Origin: Streptomyces sp. NBC_01471
Lineage (GTDB): Bacteria > Actinomycetota > Actinomycetes > Streptomycetales > Streptomycetaceae
NCBI RefSeq assembly: GCF_041438865.1
Contig: NZ_CP109450.1
Span: forward strand, 682,001-746,000
DNA: 64,000 nt
Direction of reading: 5' to 3'
Position numbers and translations under genes: made by a program. The notes beneath the pieces are model-generated. The model had not been told where the DNA came from, did no database searches, and saw only the letters and a list, made by a program, of their open reading frames with translations. Of this stretch, positions 16,101 to 25,284 are shown one piece after another; position 1 is the first letter of the stretch; each line of letters opens with the position of its first letter.

Positions 16101-17257
16101 ACGGCCCCGCCCCGCAGGCCATAAGCTCAGCGGCACAGGACGACAACCAGGGGGTGGGACGGATGCGCCGCCAGACCTCGGCAGCCGACAGCCGACGACG
16201 CGCGACCGTCACGGACGTGGCACGGCTGGCGGGGGTGTCGACCGCGACCGTCTCCCGCGTGCTCAACCGCAACTACCCGGTGGCCACGGCGACCCGGGAG
16301 CGGGTCGAGGAGGCGATGCGCGAGCTGGGCTATGTCGTCAACGCGCACGCCCGCGCGCTGGCCGGGGTGTCGGGGCGCACGGTCGGCATCATCGTCAACG
16401 AGCTGATCGACCCGTTCTACGCCTACATCGCCCGCGGTGTGGAGCGGGAGGCGAGCCTCGGCGGACGGCTCTGCCTGGTCTGCTGCACCCAGGGCGACCC
16501 CAAGCGGGAGCTGGCCTTCATCGAGCTGATGCACGAGCGGCGCGCCGACGCCGTGGTCGTCGTCGGCGGCAGCGTCGCCAATCGCGCGCACTCCGCCGAA
16601 CTGGGCCGCCGGGCCCGCGACCTGGAGTCCGGCGGATCGAAGCTGGTCCTGTGCGGGCGGCCGTCGCTCGGCGAGGAGGCGCGCGGCGCGGCCGTCGAGT
16701 ACGACAACGAGGGCGGCGCCTTCGCCATCACCGACCATCTGCTGACGCAGGGCCACGAGCGGATCCTCTACCTCGGCGGCCCACCGGACCTCTCGACCAC
16801 TCGCGACCGGCTCGCCGGGCACCGCCGCGCGCTGGAGCGGCGCGGTGTGTCCCGCGATCCAGCACTGGAGCAGCTCGGGTCGTTCAGCCGTGCCTTCGGA
16901 CGCCGCAGGCTGTCCGAACTCCTGCGCGAGGGGCCGGACTTCACTGCGGTCTTCGCGGCGAACGACAACGTCGCCGCGGGGGCGGCCCAGGCCCTGGAGG
17001 AAGCCGGCGTCCGGGTGCCGCAGGACATGTCACTCGCGGGGTACGACGACATTCCGGTGGCACAGGAGCTGCGGCCCCGGCTGACGACCGTCCACATCCC
17101 GCTGGAGGAGATGGGGCGCCAGGCCGTACGGCTCGCGGTGCCCGGGGGTGACGAGGACGAGTGGCGGGAGCCGGCCACCGGGACCGTGCGGCTCGGTACC
17201 CATCTCGTCGTACGCGACTCGGTGGCTCCGCCGCCGGCCCGCGGCCGCCGGGCGTGA
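16097..17257 (+). CDS. LacI family transcriptional regulator of the polysaccharide locus
   Basis: A 386-residue protein with a LacI helix-turn-helix near residues 36-65 (ATVTDVARLAGVSTATVSRV, then LNRNYPV) and a periplasmic-binding-protein-like effector domain ending ADSLAG-type strands (MSLAGYDDIPVAQELRPRLT). The ATG overlaps the preceding stop (ATGA); an internal ATG at about 16163 is possible and would remove a nonconserved tail. Similar operator-like sequences precede the permease operon, its own operon and the M60-like gene, so it is the probable local repressor, released by an imported oligosaccharide. Confidence 0.92.
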   Translation: MNGPAPQAISSAAQDDNQGVGRMRRQTSAADSRRRATVTDVARLAGVSTATVSRVLNRNYPVATATRERVEEAMRELGYVVNAHARALAGVSGRTVGIIVNELIDPFYAYIARGVEREASLGGRLCLVCCTQGDPKRELAFIELMHERRADAVVVVGGSVANRAHSAELGRRARDLESGGSKLVLCGRPSLGEEARGAAVEYDNEGGAFAITDHLLTQGHERILYLGGPPDLSTTRDRLAGHRRALERRGVSRDPALEQLGSFSRAFGRRRLSELLREGPDFTAVFAANDNVAAGAAQALEEAGVRVPQDMSLAGYDDIPVAQELRPRLTTVHIPLEEMGRQAVRLAVPGGDEDEWREPATGTVRLGTHLVVRDSVAPPPARGRRA

Positions 17258-17330
17258 CCGCTTGCTTACGGCCTGTCCGCAGTTGGCCATAGTAAAAGAC
17301 AGTAACTTCCCCGATCCTCTTGCGGGTTGA

Positions 17331-17346
17331 TAGCAACCGCTTACAT
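17331..17346. promoter_or_regulatory. LacI-type operator, site C
   Basis: TAGCAACCGCTTACAT, containing the ten bases AACCGCTTAC found (as complement) in site A. It lies 54 bases before the start of the M60-like gene, at a promoter position for the secreted-enzyme operon. Confidence 0.55.
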
Positions 17347-17399
17347 GCTGACGCGCAGTTCGTACGCCACTCCACCACCTCTGCCCCCTGGGAGTCCGG

Positions 17400-18821
17400 A
17401 TGCGCCCTGCCCACCTGCCCCTCACCGCCTCCTCGGTCAGCCGCCGCTCCGCGCTCGCCGCGCTGGCGGGCGCCGGAGCCGTCACGCTGCTGGGCTCCGG
17501 AAGCGCTGCGGCGGACGGCCGTTCCCGCACGGCCCATGCCTCCCCCGCATCCCACGCCGCTCGGGAGGGCAGCAGCACGCTGCTGATCGAGGCGTTCCCC
17601 GGCGCGGAGACCGAGCGGCTGCGGCTCGACCGGTCCCTGCGCGCCAGCGAGTTCATCCCCACCGGCCGCTATGCCGCCCCCGGCGCTCAGGTCACGGTGC
17701 GGATCCGTGCGGGGCACGGGGCGCTGCCCGTCCTGCACATCGGCACCTTCGACGACTACAACACGAACCCCGACCTGAAGGCCCCCCGGGTGTTCCCGCT
17801 GCGGGCCGGGCTCAACACCGTCTCCGACGTGTACGGCGGCCCGCTGTATCTGAGCTTCGCCGGCCACGGCCGGCGGGCGGCCGTCACCTTCGTCTCCGGT
17901 ACCGCGCGGATGGCCGGTTTCGAGCTGGGGCGCACCTCCGAGGCGGACTTCCAGCGGCAGCTGGACAGCATCACCGATGTGCCCTGGGTGGAGCTCACCA
18001 CCGGGCACACCATCCTGACGCTGACCCGCGAGGGCGCACTGCTCTACCGCGGTGAGGACCACGCGGCGCTGCTGCGGCTCTTCGACACCATCATCGACTC
18101 GCACAACAGAATCAGCGGCCTGGACGGCTCCACGCCGCTGAACCGGCCCAAGGCGGGCCGCTACCACTTCAACGAGGTGAGCATCGTCCCCAAGGGGGTC
18201 GGCGCCTACGCCTGGCACGGCTTCAACGGCTTCCCCCGCGCCTACATGGACCGCCTGTGCACGGTCCAGGGGCTGCGCACCCGGGGCTGGGGGCTCTACC
18301 ACGAGCTGGGCCACCTCAATCAGCAGGCCGCCTACCAGGCGGGCGGGCTCACCGAGGTCACCGTCAACATCTACTCGCTGGCCGCCCAGCGCACCCTGGG
18401 CCAGCCGTCCAACCTGCTCACCAGGGACGCGACGACCGGGCTCAACTGGTTCCAGTCGGCGGCGCCCAAGGTCGGCACGCCCGGCATCGCGTACGAGACG
18501 ACGTTCGGCCCGTACGAGCAGCTCGTCCCACTGCGCCAGCTGGAACTGGCCTTCGGCGACGACTTCTGGCCGAGGCTGCACCAGCTGGTCCGCACCGAGC
18601 ACCAGCACGACGCGCCGGTCGAGGACTACGACCACGACCCGGCCGTGGAAGCCAGGCAGTACCGGGCGCTCGCCACCTACGCCAGCCGGGTGTCGGGATA
18701 CGACCTGACGGACTTCTTCGTACGGAAGTGGGCCTTCCCCGTCGATGCCGCCGGGGTCGCCGAGATCGCCGCGCTGCGGCTGCCCCGTCCGCCCGTCGAC
18801 CCCAGCTCGCTGAGCGACTGA
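17400..18821 (+). CDS. Secreted M60-like (mucin-type) metalloprotease
   Basis: A 473-residue protein with a twin-arginine-like export signal (SVSRRSALAALAGAGAVTLL). The catalytic zinc motif HELGHLNQQ is at residues 301-309, in WGLYHELGHLNQQ, typical of the M60/enhancin-like family, which cleaves densely glycosylated proteins. GGGAG precedes the ATG. It starts the secreted arm and is followed 37 bases later by the PL8 lyase gene. In this setting it may open proteoglycan-like substrates for the lyase; that role is inferred. Confidence 0.86.
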   Translation: MRPAHLPLTASSVSRRSALAALAGAGAVTLLGSGSAAADGRSRTAHASPASHAAREGSSTLLIEAFPGAETERLRLDRSLRASEFIPTGRYAAPGAQVTVRIRAGHGALPVLHIGTFDDYNTNPDLKAPRVFPLRAGLNTVSDVYGGPLYLSFAGHGRRAAVTFVSGTARMAGFELGRTSEADFQRQLDSITDVPWVELTTGHTILTLTREGALLYRGEDHAALLRLFDTIIDSHNRISGLDGSTPLNRPKAGRYHFNEVSIVPKGVGAYAWHGFNGFPRAYMDRLCTVQGLRTRGWGLYHELGHLNQQAAYQAGGLTEVTVNIYSLAAQRTLGQPSNLLTRDATTGLNWFQSAAPKVGTPGIAYETTFGPYEQLVPLRQLELAFGDDFWPRLHQLVRTEHQHDAPVEDYDHDPAVEARQYRALATYASRVSGYDLTDFFVRKWAFPVDAAGVAEIAALRLPRPPVDPSSLSD

Positions 18822-18858
18822 CGCCGTGCGTCCGACTCCGGAACCGAAGGGAACCGCC

Positions 18859-21324
18859 ATGGACCAGTCCCATTCCGCCCTCAGCAGGAGAACGCTCCTG
18901 GCAGCCGGGGCCGCATCGGTCGCCGTCCCGGTCGTCACGGGGGCCGTGGGCGCGGGTACGGCGCGAGCCGCCGAACGCACCGCCCAGGCCTCCGGTGATG
19001 CCCGGACGACCGACGCGGCCGACCCGGCCGACGCCTACGAGACGGCGCTGTCCCGTGCCGAACAGCTCATCACCGGGGGTGCGTTCGACTCTTCCGACCC
19101 CGACTTCGCCGCCGCGCTGGCCACGCTGGACGCCTCTGCGGCCGACTTCTGGAAGCGGCTGGACCGCACTGCCGCACGCACCGCGCTCTGGCCGGACTAC
19201 GTCCCGGTGACCGACCCGGGGATGTTCAGCCAGAGCTACACCCGGCTGCGTACCCTCGCCACCGCCTGGGCCACCTCCGGTGCGGCGCTGAGCGGGAGCG
19301 ACGAGGTGGCGGACGCGCTGGTGTCCGCGCTGCGCTTCCTGCACGACACGGCGTACAACCCCGGCAAGCGCGAAAGCGGCAACTGGTGGTTCTGGGAGAT
19401 CGGAGCGCCGCGCGCCCTGCTGGACTGCTGTGTGCTCCTCAGGACGCGGATCCCCGCCGCCGACCTGGCGGCCCACCTGGCGAGCGTCGAGAAGTTCGCC
19501 CCGAATCCGGACCGCCGCACCAACTCCCCGACTCTGGCCGAGACCGGCGCCAACCGGGCGGACAAGTCCGTGATCGTCGCGCTGCACGGGCTGCTCGCCC
19601 AGGACTCGGCGAAGGTCGCGCTGGCCCGCGACGGGCTCTCCGACGTACGCGACAAGGGGCTCAACAGCCTCTTCCAGACGGTCACTTCGGGCGACGGCTT
19701 CTACGCGGACGGCTCGTTCGTCCAGCACGACGCCGTCGCGTACACCGGTTCGTACGGAGCGGTGCTGCTCGCCGGGGCCGCGTACATGAGCGCGCTGCTC
19801 GCCGGCTCGCCCTGGGCGGTCAGCGATCCGCAGATCTCCGTGATGTACGAGGCGGTCACGGGGACCTTCTCGCCGGTGATCTTCGACGGGCTGATGATGG
19901 ACGCGGTGCGCGGGCGGGCGATCTCGCGCGAGCGGGCCGCCGACCACACCGACGGCGCGGCCGCCGTATCGGCGGTTCTGCTGCTGGCGAGCGCCGCGCC
20001 CGCCTCCGTCGCCGACGGCTGGCGGGCCACGGTCAAGGGCTGGATCGAGCGCAACCGGACCGACCCGTACCTCGGCCTTGTCGGAATACCGCAGGTCGCG
20101 CTCGCCAAGGAGCTGCTCGCGGACCGGAGCGTCGTCGCGGCGGACCGGGTGACGGGTCACCATGTCTTCGCGGACATGGACCGGGTGGTGCACCGGCGGC
20201 CGGCCTGGTCCCTGGCGCTCTCCCTCTCGTCGAAGCGCATCGCCGCCTATGAGGGGGGCAACGGCGAGAACCTGCACGGCTGGTACACCGGTGACGGCAT
20301 GGCGTACCTCTACACCGGCGACGACCTCGGGCAGTTCGGCGACGGCTTCTGGCCGACCGTCGACCCCTACCGGCTGCCCGGCACCACCGTGGACACCCGG
20401 CGGCGCGCGGACATCACGACCGGCTCGGGTACCGGGACCTATCTGCCGGGTAACAGCATCGCGGGCGGCGCGGTCCTCGGCGGACGGTACGGAGCGGCCG
20501 CCATGGAACTGGCGGCGCAGGGCAGCACGCTGCGCGCCCGCAAGTCGTGGTTCCTCGTCGACAACGCGGTGATCGCGCTCGGCTCCGGCATCACCGCGAG
20601 CGACGGCCGCACGGTCGAGACCGTCGTGGAGAACCGCAATCTGCACACGTCCGGCGACCGGCGGCTCACCGTCGACGGTGCGCGCCAGCCGTCGGACCAG
20701 GGCTGGAGCAGGACGTTCCACGGCGCCCGCTGGGCCCATCTGGACGGTGTGGGCGGCTATGTGTTCCCGTCGCCGGGCACCCCGCTTCACGCGCTGCGCG
20801 AGGAGCGCACCGGTCGCTGGAGCGATCTGGACACCGGAGCGGACACCGCCGGTTCCACCACCCCGGTCACCCGCCCGTACGCGACGCTCTGGCTCGACCA
20901 CGGGGTCTCCCCCACCGACGCCTCGTACGCTTACGTCCTGCTGCCCGGTGCGTCCCCGGCCGCCACCGCGGTCCAGGCGCACACCCGGCCGGTGCGGATC
21001 GTGGCGAACAACGCCACCGTGCACCTGATCGAGGTGGCCAGGACCGGGCTGACCGCGGCCACCTTCTGGCAGGCGGGTACCGCCTCCGGTCTCACCTCCA
21101 GCGGCCCGGCGTCGGTCCTGCTGCGCAGGCACGGCGGCGGCTTCTCGGTCGCCGTCGCCGACCCCGGACACGACCAGCTCACGCTGAAGCTGGAACTGCC
21201 CTTCCGCGTGCGGGAGGTGGTCCGCGCCGACGACACGGTGATCGTCAACACCGGGCGCCGCCCGGTGCTGACGATCACGGTGGCCGGTTCGCGCGGTCAT
21301 ACGCACACCGCCGAACTCCGCTGA
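18859..21324 (+). CDS. Secreted polysaccharide lyase family 8 (hyaluronate/chondroitin/xanthan lyase type)
   Basis: An 821-residue enzyme with a twin-arginine-like signal (ALSRRTLLAAGAASVAVPVV) cut near TARAAE. PL8 hallmarks are NWWFWEIGAPRALL (from residue 175), ETGANR with catalytic asparagine at about 232, QH with histidine 290, YTGSYG with tyrosine 299, RGRAISRE, and the substrate-loop NGENLHGWYTGDGMAYLY. The helical toroid, beta-sandwich and C-terminal domains account for its length. PL8 enzymes cut uronic-acid polysaccharides by beta-elimination; which polymer is used here cannot be decided from sequence alone. GAAGGGA precedes the ATG at 18859. Confidence 0.93.
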   Translation: MDQSHSALSRRTLLAAGAASVAVPVVTGAVGAGTARAAERTAQASGDARTTDAADPADAYETALSRAEQLITGGAFDSSDPDFAAALATLDASAADFWKRLDRTAARTALWPDYVPVTDPGMFSQSYTRLRTLATAWATSGAALSGSDEVADALVSALRFLHDTAYNPGKRESGNWWFWEIGAPRALLDCCVLLRTRIPAADLAAHLASVEKFAPNPDRRTNSPTLAETGANRADKSVIVALHGLLAQDSAKVALARDGLSDVRDKGLNSLFQTVTSGDGFYADGSFVQHDAVAYTGSYGAVLLAGAAYMSALLAGSPWAVSDPQISVMYEAVTGTFSPVIFDGLMMDAVRGRAISRERAADHTDGAAAVSAVLLLASAAPASVADGWRATVKGWIERNRTDPYLGLVGIPQVALAKELLADRSVVAADRVTGHHVFADMDRVVHRRPAWSLALSLSSKRIAAYEGGNGENLHGWYTGDGMAYLYTGDDLGQFGDGFWPTVDPYRLPGTTVDTRRRADITTGSGTGTYLPGNSIAGGAVLGGRYGAAAMELAAQGSTLRARKSWFLVDNAVIALGSGITASDGRTVETVVENRNLHTSGDRRLTVDGARQPSDQGWSRTFHGARWAHLDGVGGYVFPSPGTPLHALREERTGRWSDLDTGADTAGSTTPVTRPYATLWLDHGVSPTDASYAYVLLPGASPAATAVQAHTRPVRIVANNATVHLIEVARTGLTAATFWQAGTASGLTSSGPASVLLRRHGGGFSVAVADPGHDQLTLKLELPFRVREVVRADDTVIVNTGRRPVLTITVAGSRGHTHTAELR

Positions 21325-21338
21325 CGCCCCGCCCTCCA

Positions 21339-21369
21339 GGGGCCGGCGGGCCCGCAGCCCGCCGGCCCC
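21339..21369 (+). terminator. Hairpin between the lyase and DUF2264 genes
   Basis: Perfect 13-bp arms (GGGGCCGGCGGGC and its complement) with loop CCGCA, in the 73-base gap. It may terminate or attenuate transcription, or protect the upstream mRNA end. Confidence 0.7.
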
Positions 21370-21397
21370 CTTCCCACAGCTCAGGAGCAGTACCCGG

Positions 21398-23266
21398 ATG
21401 ACCCCGCCCTTCCTCCACCTCCCTCCGACCGACCGGCTCCTCTCCTCGCGCACCGGGTGGACCCGCGCCCACTGGGAGACGCTCGCCGACCGTCTCCTCG
21501 ACGCGCTCGTGCCGTACGCGACCCCCGGTTTCGCGCAGTACCGGCTGCCGGGGCGCGGCAGTTGGTCGGGGGTGGTGTCGGACGGTCTCGAAGGGTTCGC
21601 GCGCTCCTTCCTGCTGGCCGCGTTCCGTATCGCGGGGGCGGGCGACGGAGCGGATCCGCGTCTCGTGGAGCGCTACGCGCAGGGCCTGGCCACCGGCACC
21701 GATCCGGCGTCGCGCGAGGCCTGGCCGAGGCTCACCGAGTGCTCCCAGCAGATGGTGGAGGCCGCGTCGGTCGCAGTAGCGCTGCACGAGACCCGCCCCT
21801 GGATCTGGGACAGGCTCGACACCCGGGTCCAGGAGCGGGTCGTCGACTGGTTCTCCGGCTTCGTGTCCAGCCGCACCTGGGACAACAACTGGCGGCTCTT
21901 CCAGGTGGTGTCCGAGCAGTTCCTCGCCTCGGTCGGCGCCCCGTACAGCCAGTCCGACATCGACGGCGGGCTCGACCGGATCGAGGACTGGTACGTCGGC
22001 GACGGCTGGTACACCGACGGCGACGGGCAGAACTTCGACTACTACATCGGCTGGGCGCTCCATCTGTACCCGCTGCTCTGGTCCCGGATCGCCGGTGCGG
22101 ATCCGGAGACCGGGCGCACCAAGGTCTACCGTGAGCGGCTCGGCCAGTTCCTGGACGGCTACCAGCACTTCTTCGGCACGGACGGTGCACCCGTGCACCA
22201 GGGCCGCTCCCTCACCTACCGGTACGCGGCGCTCGCCCCGGTCTGGATGGGCGCGCTGGCCGACTGCACCCCGCTCTCCCCCGGCCGTACCCGGCGCCTC
22301 GCGTCGGGCACCATGCGGCACTTCGCGGAGCGCGGGGTGCCCGACGAGCGGGGGCTGCTCACGCTGGGCTGGTACGACACGTTCCTGCCCACCACCCAGC
22401 CGTACTCGGGGCCCGCCTCGCCCTACTGGGCGTCCAAGGGTTTCCTGGGGCTGCTGCTGCCGGCCGACCACCCCACCTGGACGGCGCATGAACAGGCCCT
22501 GCCCCTTGAGGAGTCGGACCAGTACACGGCGCTGCCCGCACCCGGCTGGCTGCTGCACGGGACCCGGCACGACGGCATCGTGCGGCTCGTCAACCACGGG
22601 AGCGACCACAACCCGCCGCAGGGCGATGCGGAGGACGACCCGCACTACGCCACGTTCGGCTACTCCACGGCGACCGCGCCCGAGTCGGCGCCGCACGCAC
22701 GGGAGCGGGCCGTGGACAACCATCTCGCGGTGATCGGCCCGGACGGCGTGCCGTCACGGCGGCGGCGCGTCAACCGGCTGGCCTGCGAGGGGCGGACCGC
22801 GTCCTCCTGGTACGAGGACGCGGGGGTCCGGGTCGAGACAACCAGTGTGCTGCACGGGCCCTGGGAGATCCGGGTGCACCGGGTGGACGCCGCACAGGGC
22901 GTGACCGTACGCGAGGGCGGCCATCCGGTGGCCCATCAGGAACGCCCGTGGTCCGATGAGGGCGCCGGATGGGCGCTGACCCGGACGGCGGACGGCCTGA
23001 CCAGTGCACTCGTGGGGCTGTACGGCTGGGACCTGGCGGAGGCGGCGGTCGCGCGCGACGTGCAGGCCAACGCGTACGGCCCGCACTCCGCGACGCCGTG
23101 TCTGAGCCGCGCCGGGCACCCCGGCGGCCGGAGCGTGCACGTGAGCCTGGTCGCCCTCTCGCGGGACACGGTGCACCCCGGGGCGCTCCAGGAGTCGGTC
23201 TCGGTGGCGGTCACGGACGGCTCGGTCGAGGTGGTGTTTCCGGACGGCACGGCCGTGACCGCCTGA
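21398..23266 (+). CDS. DUF2264 domain protein
   Basis: A 622-residue protein that appears to have no signal peptide. It is rich in tryptophan and aromatic residues with alpha/alpha-barrel-like segments (SWSGVVSDGLEGFARSFLL, DNNWRLFQVVSEQFLASVG, DGQNFDYYIGWALHLYPLLW). This pattern and length match DUF2264 proteins, which commonly sit in carbohydrate-utilisation loci and are thought to act on sugars. It probably processes oligosaccharides imported by the LplBC system, taking the place of a separate unsaturated-uronyl hydrolase, which I do not see in this window. Confidence 0.85.
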   Translation: MTPPFLHLPPTDRLLSSRTGWTRAHWETLADRLLDALVPYATPGFAQYRLPGRGSWSGVVSDGLEGFARSFLLAAFRIAGAGDGADPRLVERYAQGLATGTDPASREAWPRLTECSQQMVEAASVAVALHETRPWIWDRLDTRVQERVVDWFSGFVSSRTWDNNWRLFQVVSEQFLASVGAPYSQSDIDGGLDRIEDWYVGDGWYTDGDGQNFDYYIGWALHLYPLLWSRIAGADPETGRTKVYRERLGQFLDGYQHFFGTDGAPVHQGRSLTYRYAALAPVWMGALADCTPLSPGRTRRLASGTMRHFAERGVPDERGLLTLGWYDTFLPTTQPYSGPASPYWASKGFLGLLLPADHPTWTAHEQALPLEESDQYTALPAPGWLLHGTRHDGIVRLVNHGSDHNPPQGDAEDDPHYATFGYSTATAPESAPHARERAVDNHLAVIGPDGVPSRRRRVNRLACEGRTASSWYEDAGVRVETTSVLHGPWEIRVHRVDAAQGVTVREGGHPVAHQERPWSDEGAGWALTRTADGLTSALVGLYGWDLAEAAVARDVQANAYGPHSATPCLSRAGHPGGRSVHVSLVALSRDTVHPGALQESVSVAVTDGSVEVVFPDGTAVTA

Positions 23267-23302
23267 CCGGGGCCGTCCCACCCCTCGACCGCGGCCGCGC
23301 CG

Positions 23303-23872
23303 TCAGATCCCGCCGTCCTCCCGGTGGTGAATCTGTGCGACCAGCTCGGCCGCCGCCGCTTTGATGGTCTCCAGACCGGCGAGCCCCCACTGCCTCGGCA
23401 CGGTGTCCACGACGCACACCGCACCGAGGGCGGTGTCCGTACGGTCGATCAGGGGCGCGCCCAGATACGAACGGATGCCGATCTCGTCCACCACCGGATT
23501 CCCGGCGAACCTCGGGTAGTCGCAGACGTCCTCCAGGACGAGCGCCTTGCGGCGGGCCACCACGTGCGGGCAGTAGCCGTGGTCGCGGGCCATGACACGG
23601 TTGATCCCACAGGCCGCGGCCACCGCGCTCAGATCGCTGCCCGAGTGCGTCCCGGCCGGGGTGTGCAGTCCGGCGAAGAACTGCCGGTTCTCGTCGATGA
23701 AGTTGACCAGGGAGTACGGCGCCCCGGTCGCCTCGGCGAGCCGCCGGGCGAACTCGTCGAAGACCGGGTCGGGGTGCTGCCCCAGGCCGAGTCTGCGCAG
23801 CCGCCGGCCCCGGACGGCCGCGTCCCGGTCGACGGGGGTCAGCAGGAGCCGCCCTGTCGGGTCGTACATCAT
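23303..23872 (-). CDS. GAF domain protein, fifth gene of the conservon operon
   Basis: A 189-residue protein with one GAF sensory domain: PDPVFDEFARRLAEATGAPY, SLVNFIDENRQFFAGLHTP, then RSYLGAPLIDRTDTALGAVC. The ATG overlaps the CvnD stop (ATGA) and has GGGAG upstream, so it is co-translated with the conservon. GAF domains bind small molecules or cofactors; here it may act as a downstream partner or sensor for the CvnA-D switch. No catalytic output domain is present. Confidence 0.87.
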   Translation of the reverse strand: MMYDPTGRLLLTPVDRDAAVRGRRLRRLGLGQHPDPVFDEFARRLAEATGAPYSLVNFIDENRQFFAGLHTPAGTHSGSDLSAVAAACGINRVMARDHGYCPHVVARRKALVLEDVCDYPRFAGNPVVDEIGIRSYLGAPLIDRTDTALGAVCVVDTVPRQWGLAGLETIKAAAAELVAQIHHREDGGI

Positions 23873-24498
23873 GGGTGGACTCCCTGGGAGGTGACCGGAT
23901 CCGGCGCCGGGCCCGTTGCCGGACCGGCCTCCGGTGCGGTGTCGAGCAGATGGCCTACGAGAGTGACCAGGGTGCGGATGCCCGAACTGGCGATACGGGC
24001 GTCGCACAGCACCACGGGGATGTCCGCCCGGAGGTCGAGCGCCGCCCTGACCTCGTCCTCCCCGTAGCGGAACGCGCCGTCGAACTCATTGACGGCGATG
24101 ACGAATCCGATGCCCCGCTGCTCGAAGAAGTCGATCGCACCGAAGCAATCGGCGAGGCGGCGGGTGTCGGCGAGCACCACGGCGCCGAGCGCGCCCGCGG
24201 AGAGTTCGTCCCACAGGAACCAGAAGCGCTCCTGGCCGGGTGTGCCGAAGAGGTAGAGCACATGCTGCGGGTCGAGGGTGATCCGGCCGAAGTCCATGGC
24301 GACGGTGGTCGTGGATTTGGACTCGACGCCTTCCAGGCTGTCCGTCTGCTCACCGGCCTGGGTGAGCATCTCCTCCGTGCTCAGCGGTGAGATCTCGCTG
24401 ACCGCTCCCACGAAGGTCGTCTTGCCGACCCCGAAACCGCCTGCGACCAGGATCTTCAGCGCGGTGGGGAAGAGATCAGAGCCGTCGTCGTAGGCCAT
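23869..24498 (-). CDS. cvnD: Conservon GTP-binding protein CvnD
   Basis: A 209-residue small GTPase-like protein. The P-loop GGFGVGKTTFVGAVSE is near residues 18-33, the G3 region is FGTPGQERFWFLWDEL, and NEFD replaces the usual NKxD at about residue 116. These are standard for the Ras-like ATP/GTP-binding proteins of Streptomyces conservons. It overlaps the end of CvnC and the start of the GAF gene. It is thought to form a membrane-associated switch with CvnA-C. Confidence 0.92.
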   Translation of the reverse strand: MAYDDGSDLFPTALKILVAGGFGVGKTTFVGAVSEISPLSTEEMLTQAGEQTDSLEGVESKSTTTVAMDFGRITLDPQHVLYLFGTPGQERFWFLWDELSAGALGAVVLADTRRLADCFGAIDFFEQRGIGFVIAVNEFDGAFRYGEDEVRAALDLRADIPVVLCDARIASSGIRTLVTLVGHLLDTAPEAGPATGPAPDPVTSQGVHP

Positions 24499-24847
24499 CG
24501 AGCACTGCCTCCAGCAAGGAAAGGTCGGTGGGGTCTTCGTCGGGGCGGGGCGCCCGCGTGGTGACCGCCCCGCTGTCCATCAGGTCCGAGAGCAGCACTT
24601 TGGCGATGACGACGGGCAGCCGCAGATGGGCCGCGATCTCCGCCACCGAAGTGGGCCGCTCGCTCAGCCCGAGTGTCTGCGCGTGTTCGGGCCCGAGGTG
24701 GGCCGGGAGCGGCAGCCCGGTCGCCATGACCTGGGAGAGCAGGTCCAGGTGCGCTGTGGGGCGGGTGCGGCCGTTGCTCACGGCGTACGGACGGATCAGC
24801 CGGCCGGCCGCCTCGTCCAGCCAGGGGCTGTCCTGCTGGAACGGCAC
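24476..24847 (-). CDS. cvnC: Conservon DUF742 protein CvnC
   Basis: A 123-residue DUF742 protein with the family start DEAAGRLIRPYAVSNGRTRP and a winged-helix-like segment SVAEIAAHLRLPVVIAKVLL. The GTG start lies two bases after the CvnB stop, and its end overlaps CvnD. DUF742 proteins always occur with the CvnA, B and D partners. Confidence 0.92.
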   Translation of the reverse strand: MPFQQDSPWLDEAAGRLIRPYAVSNGRTRPTAHLDLLSQVMATGLPLPAHLGPEHAQTLGLSERPTSVAEIAAHLRLPVVIAKVLLSDLMDSGAVTTRAPRPDEDPTDLSLLEAVLDGLRRRL

Positions 24848-24849
24848 GT

Positions 24850-25284
24850 TCAGCGCCCCGTGGCGCTCGATGCGCCGACCCGGCTGCGGGCCGGTGTCAC
24901 CAGATAGGGCCGCACGCTCTTCACCAGCATGGCCATCTCGTACCCGAGTACCGCAGCGTCCGTCTCACGCCCGGCCAGTACGGCGAGACAGGTGCCCGAA
25001 CCGGCGGTGGAGACGAACAGCAGGGTGGAGTCCAGCTCGACCACCACCTGCCGGACCTCCCCGCTGTCGCCGAAGCGCGCTCCGGCGCTGCGGCCGAGCG
25101 AGTACAGGCCGGAGGCGAGGGCCGCCATGTGGTCGGCGCTGTCGGCGTCGAGGCCGTGCACGGACTTCACCAGCCCGTCGGCGGAGAGCAGGACGGCGTT
25201 GCGGGTGAATGGGACGCGCTGGACCAGGCCGCTCAGCAGCCAGTCGAGATCGGACACGTGCGAGGTCGGCGCTTCACTCGCCAT
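24850..25284 (-). CDS. cvnB: Conservon roadblock/LC7 protein CvnB
   Basis: A 144-residue roadblock/LC7 domain protein: SDLDWLLSGLVQRVPFTRNA, VLLSADGLVKSVHG, and the C-terminal strand AVLGYEMAMLVKSVRPYLVT. The ATG at 25284 has AAGGAGGAG eight bases upstream and overlaps the 3' end of cvnA; 27 further codons upstream lie inside cvnA and are not used. It probably bridges the CvnA kinase and the CvnD GTPase. Confidence 0.92.
   Translation of the reverse strand: MASEAPTSHVSDLDWLLSGLVQRVPFTRNAVLLSADGLVKSVHGLDADSADHMAALASGLYSLGRSAGARFGDSGEVRQVVVELDSTLLFVSTAGSGTCLAVLAGRETDAAVLGYEMAMLVKSVRPYLVTPARSRVGASSATGR

Noticed and set aside
17255..17270. Further LacI-type site (ACCGCTTGCTTAC)
   Set aside because: Only the outer bases agree with the other sites and the core spacing is wrong; too weak to list.
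18442..21453. 1003-codon minus-strand open frame
   Set aside because: Antisense to the M60-like and PL8 genes, composed of Arg/Gly/Val-rich shadow sequence without domains.
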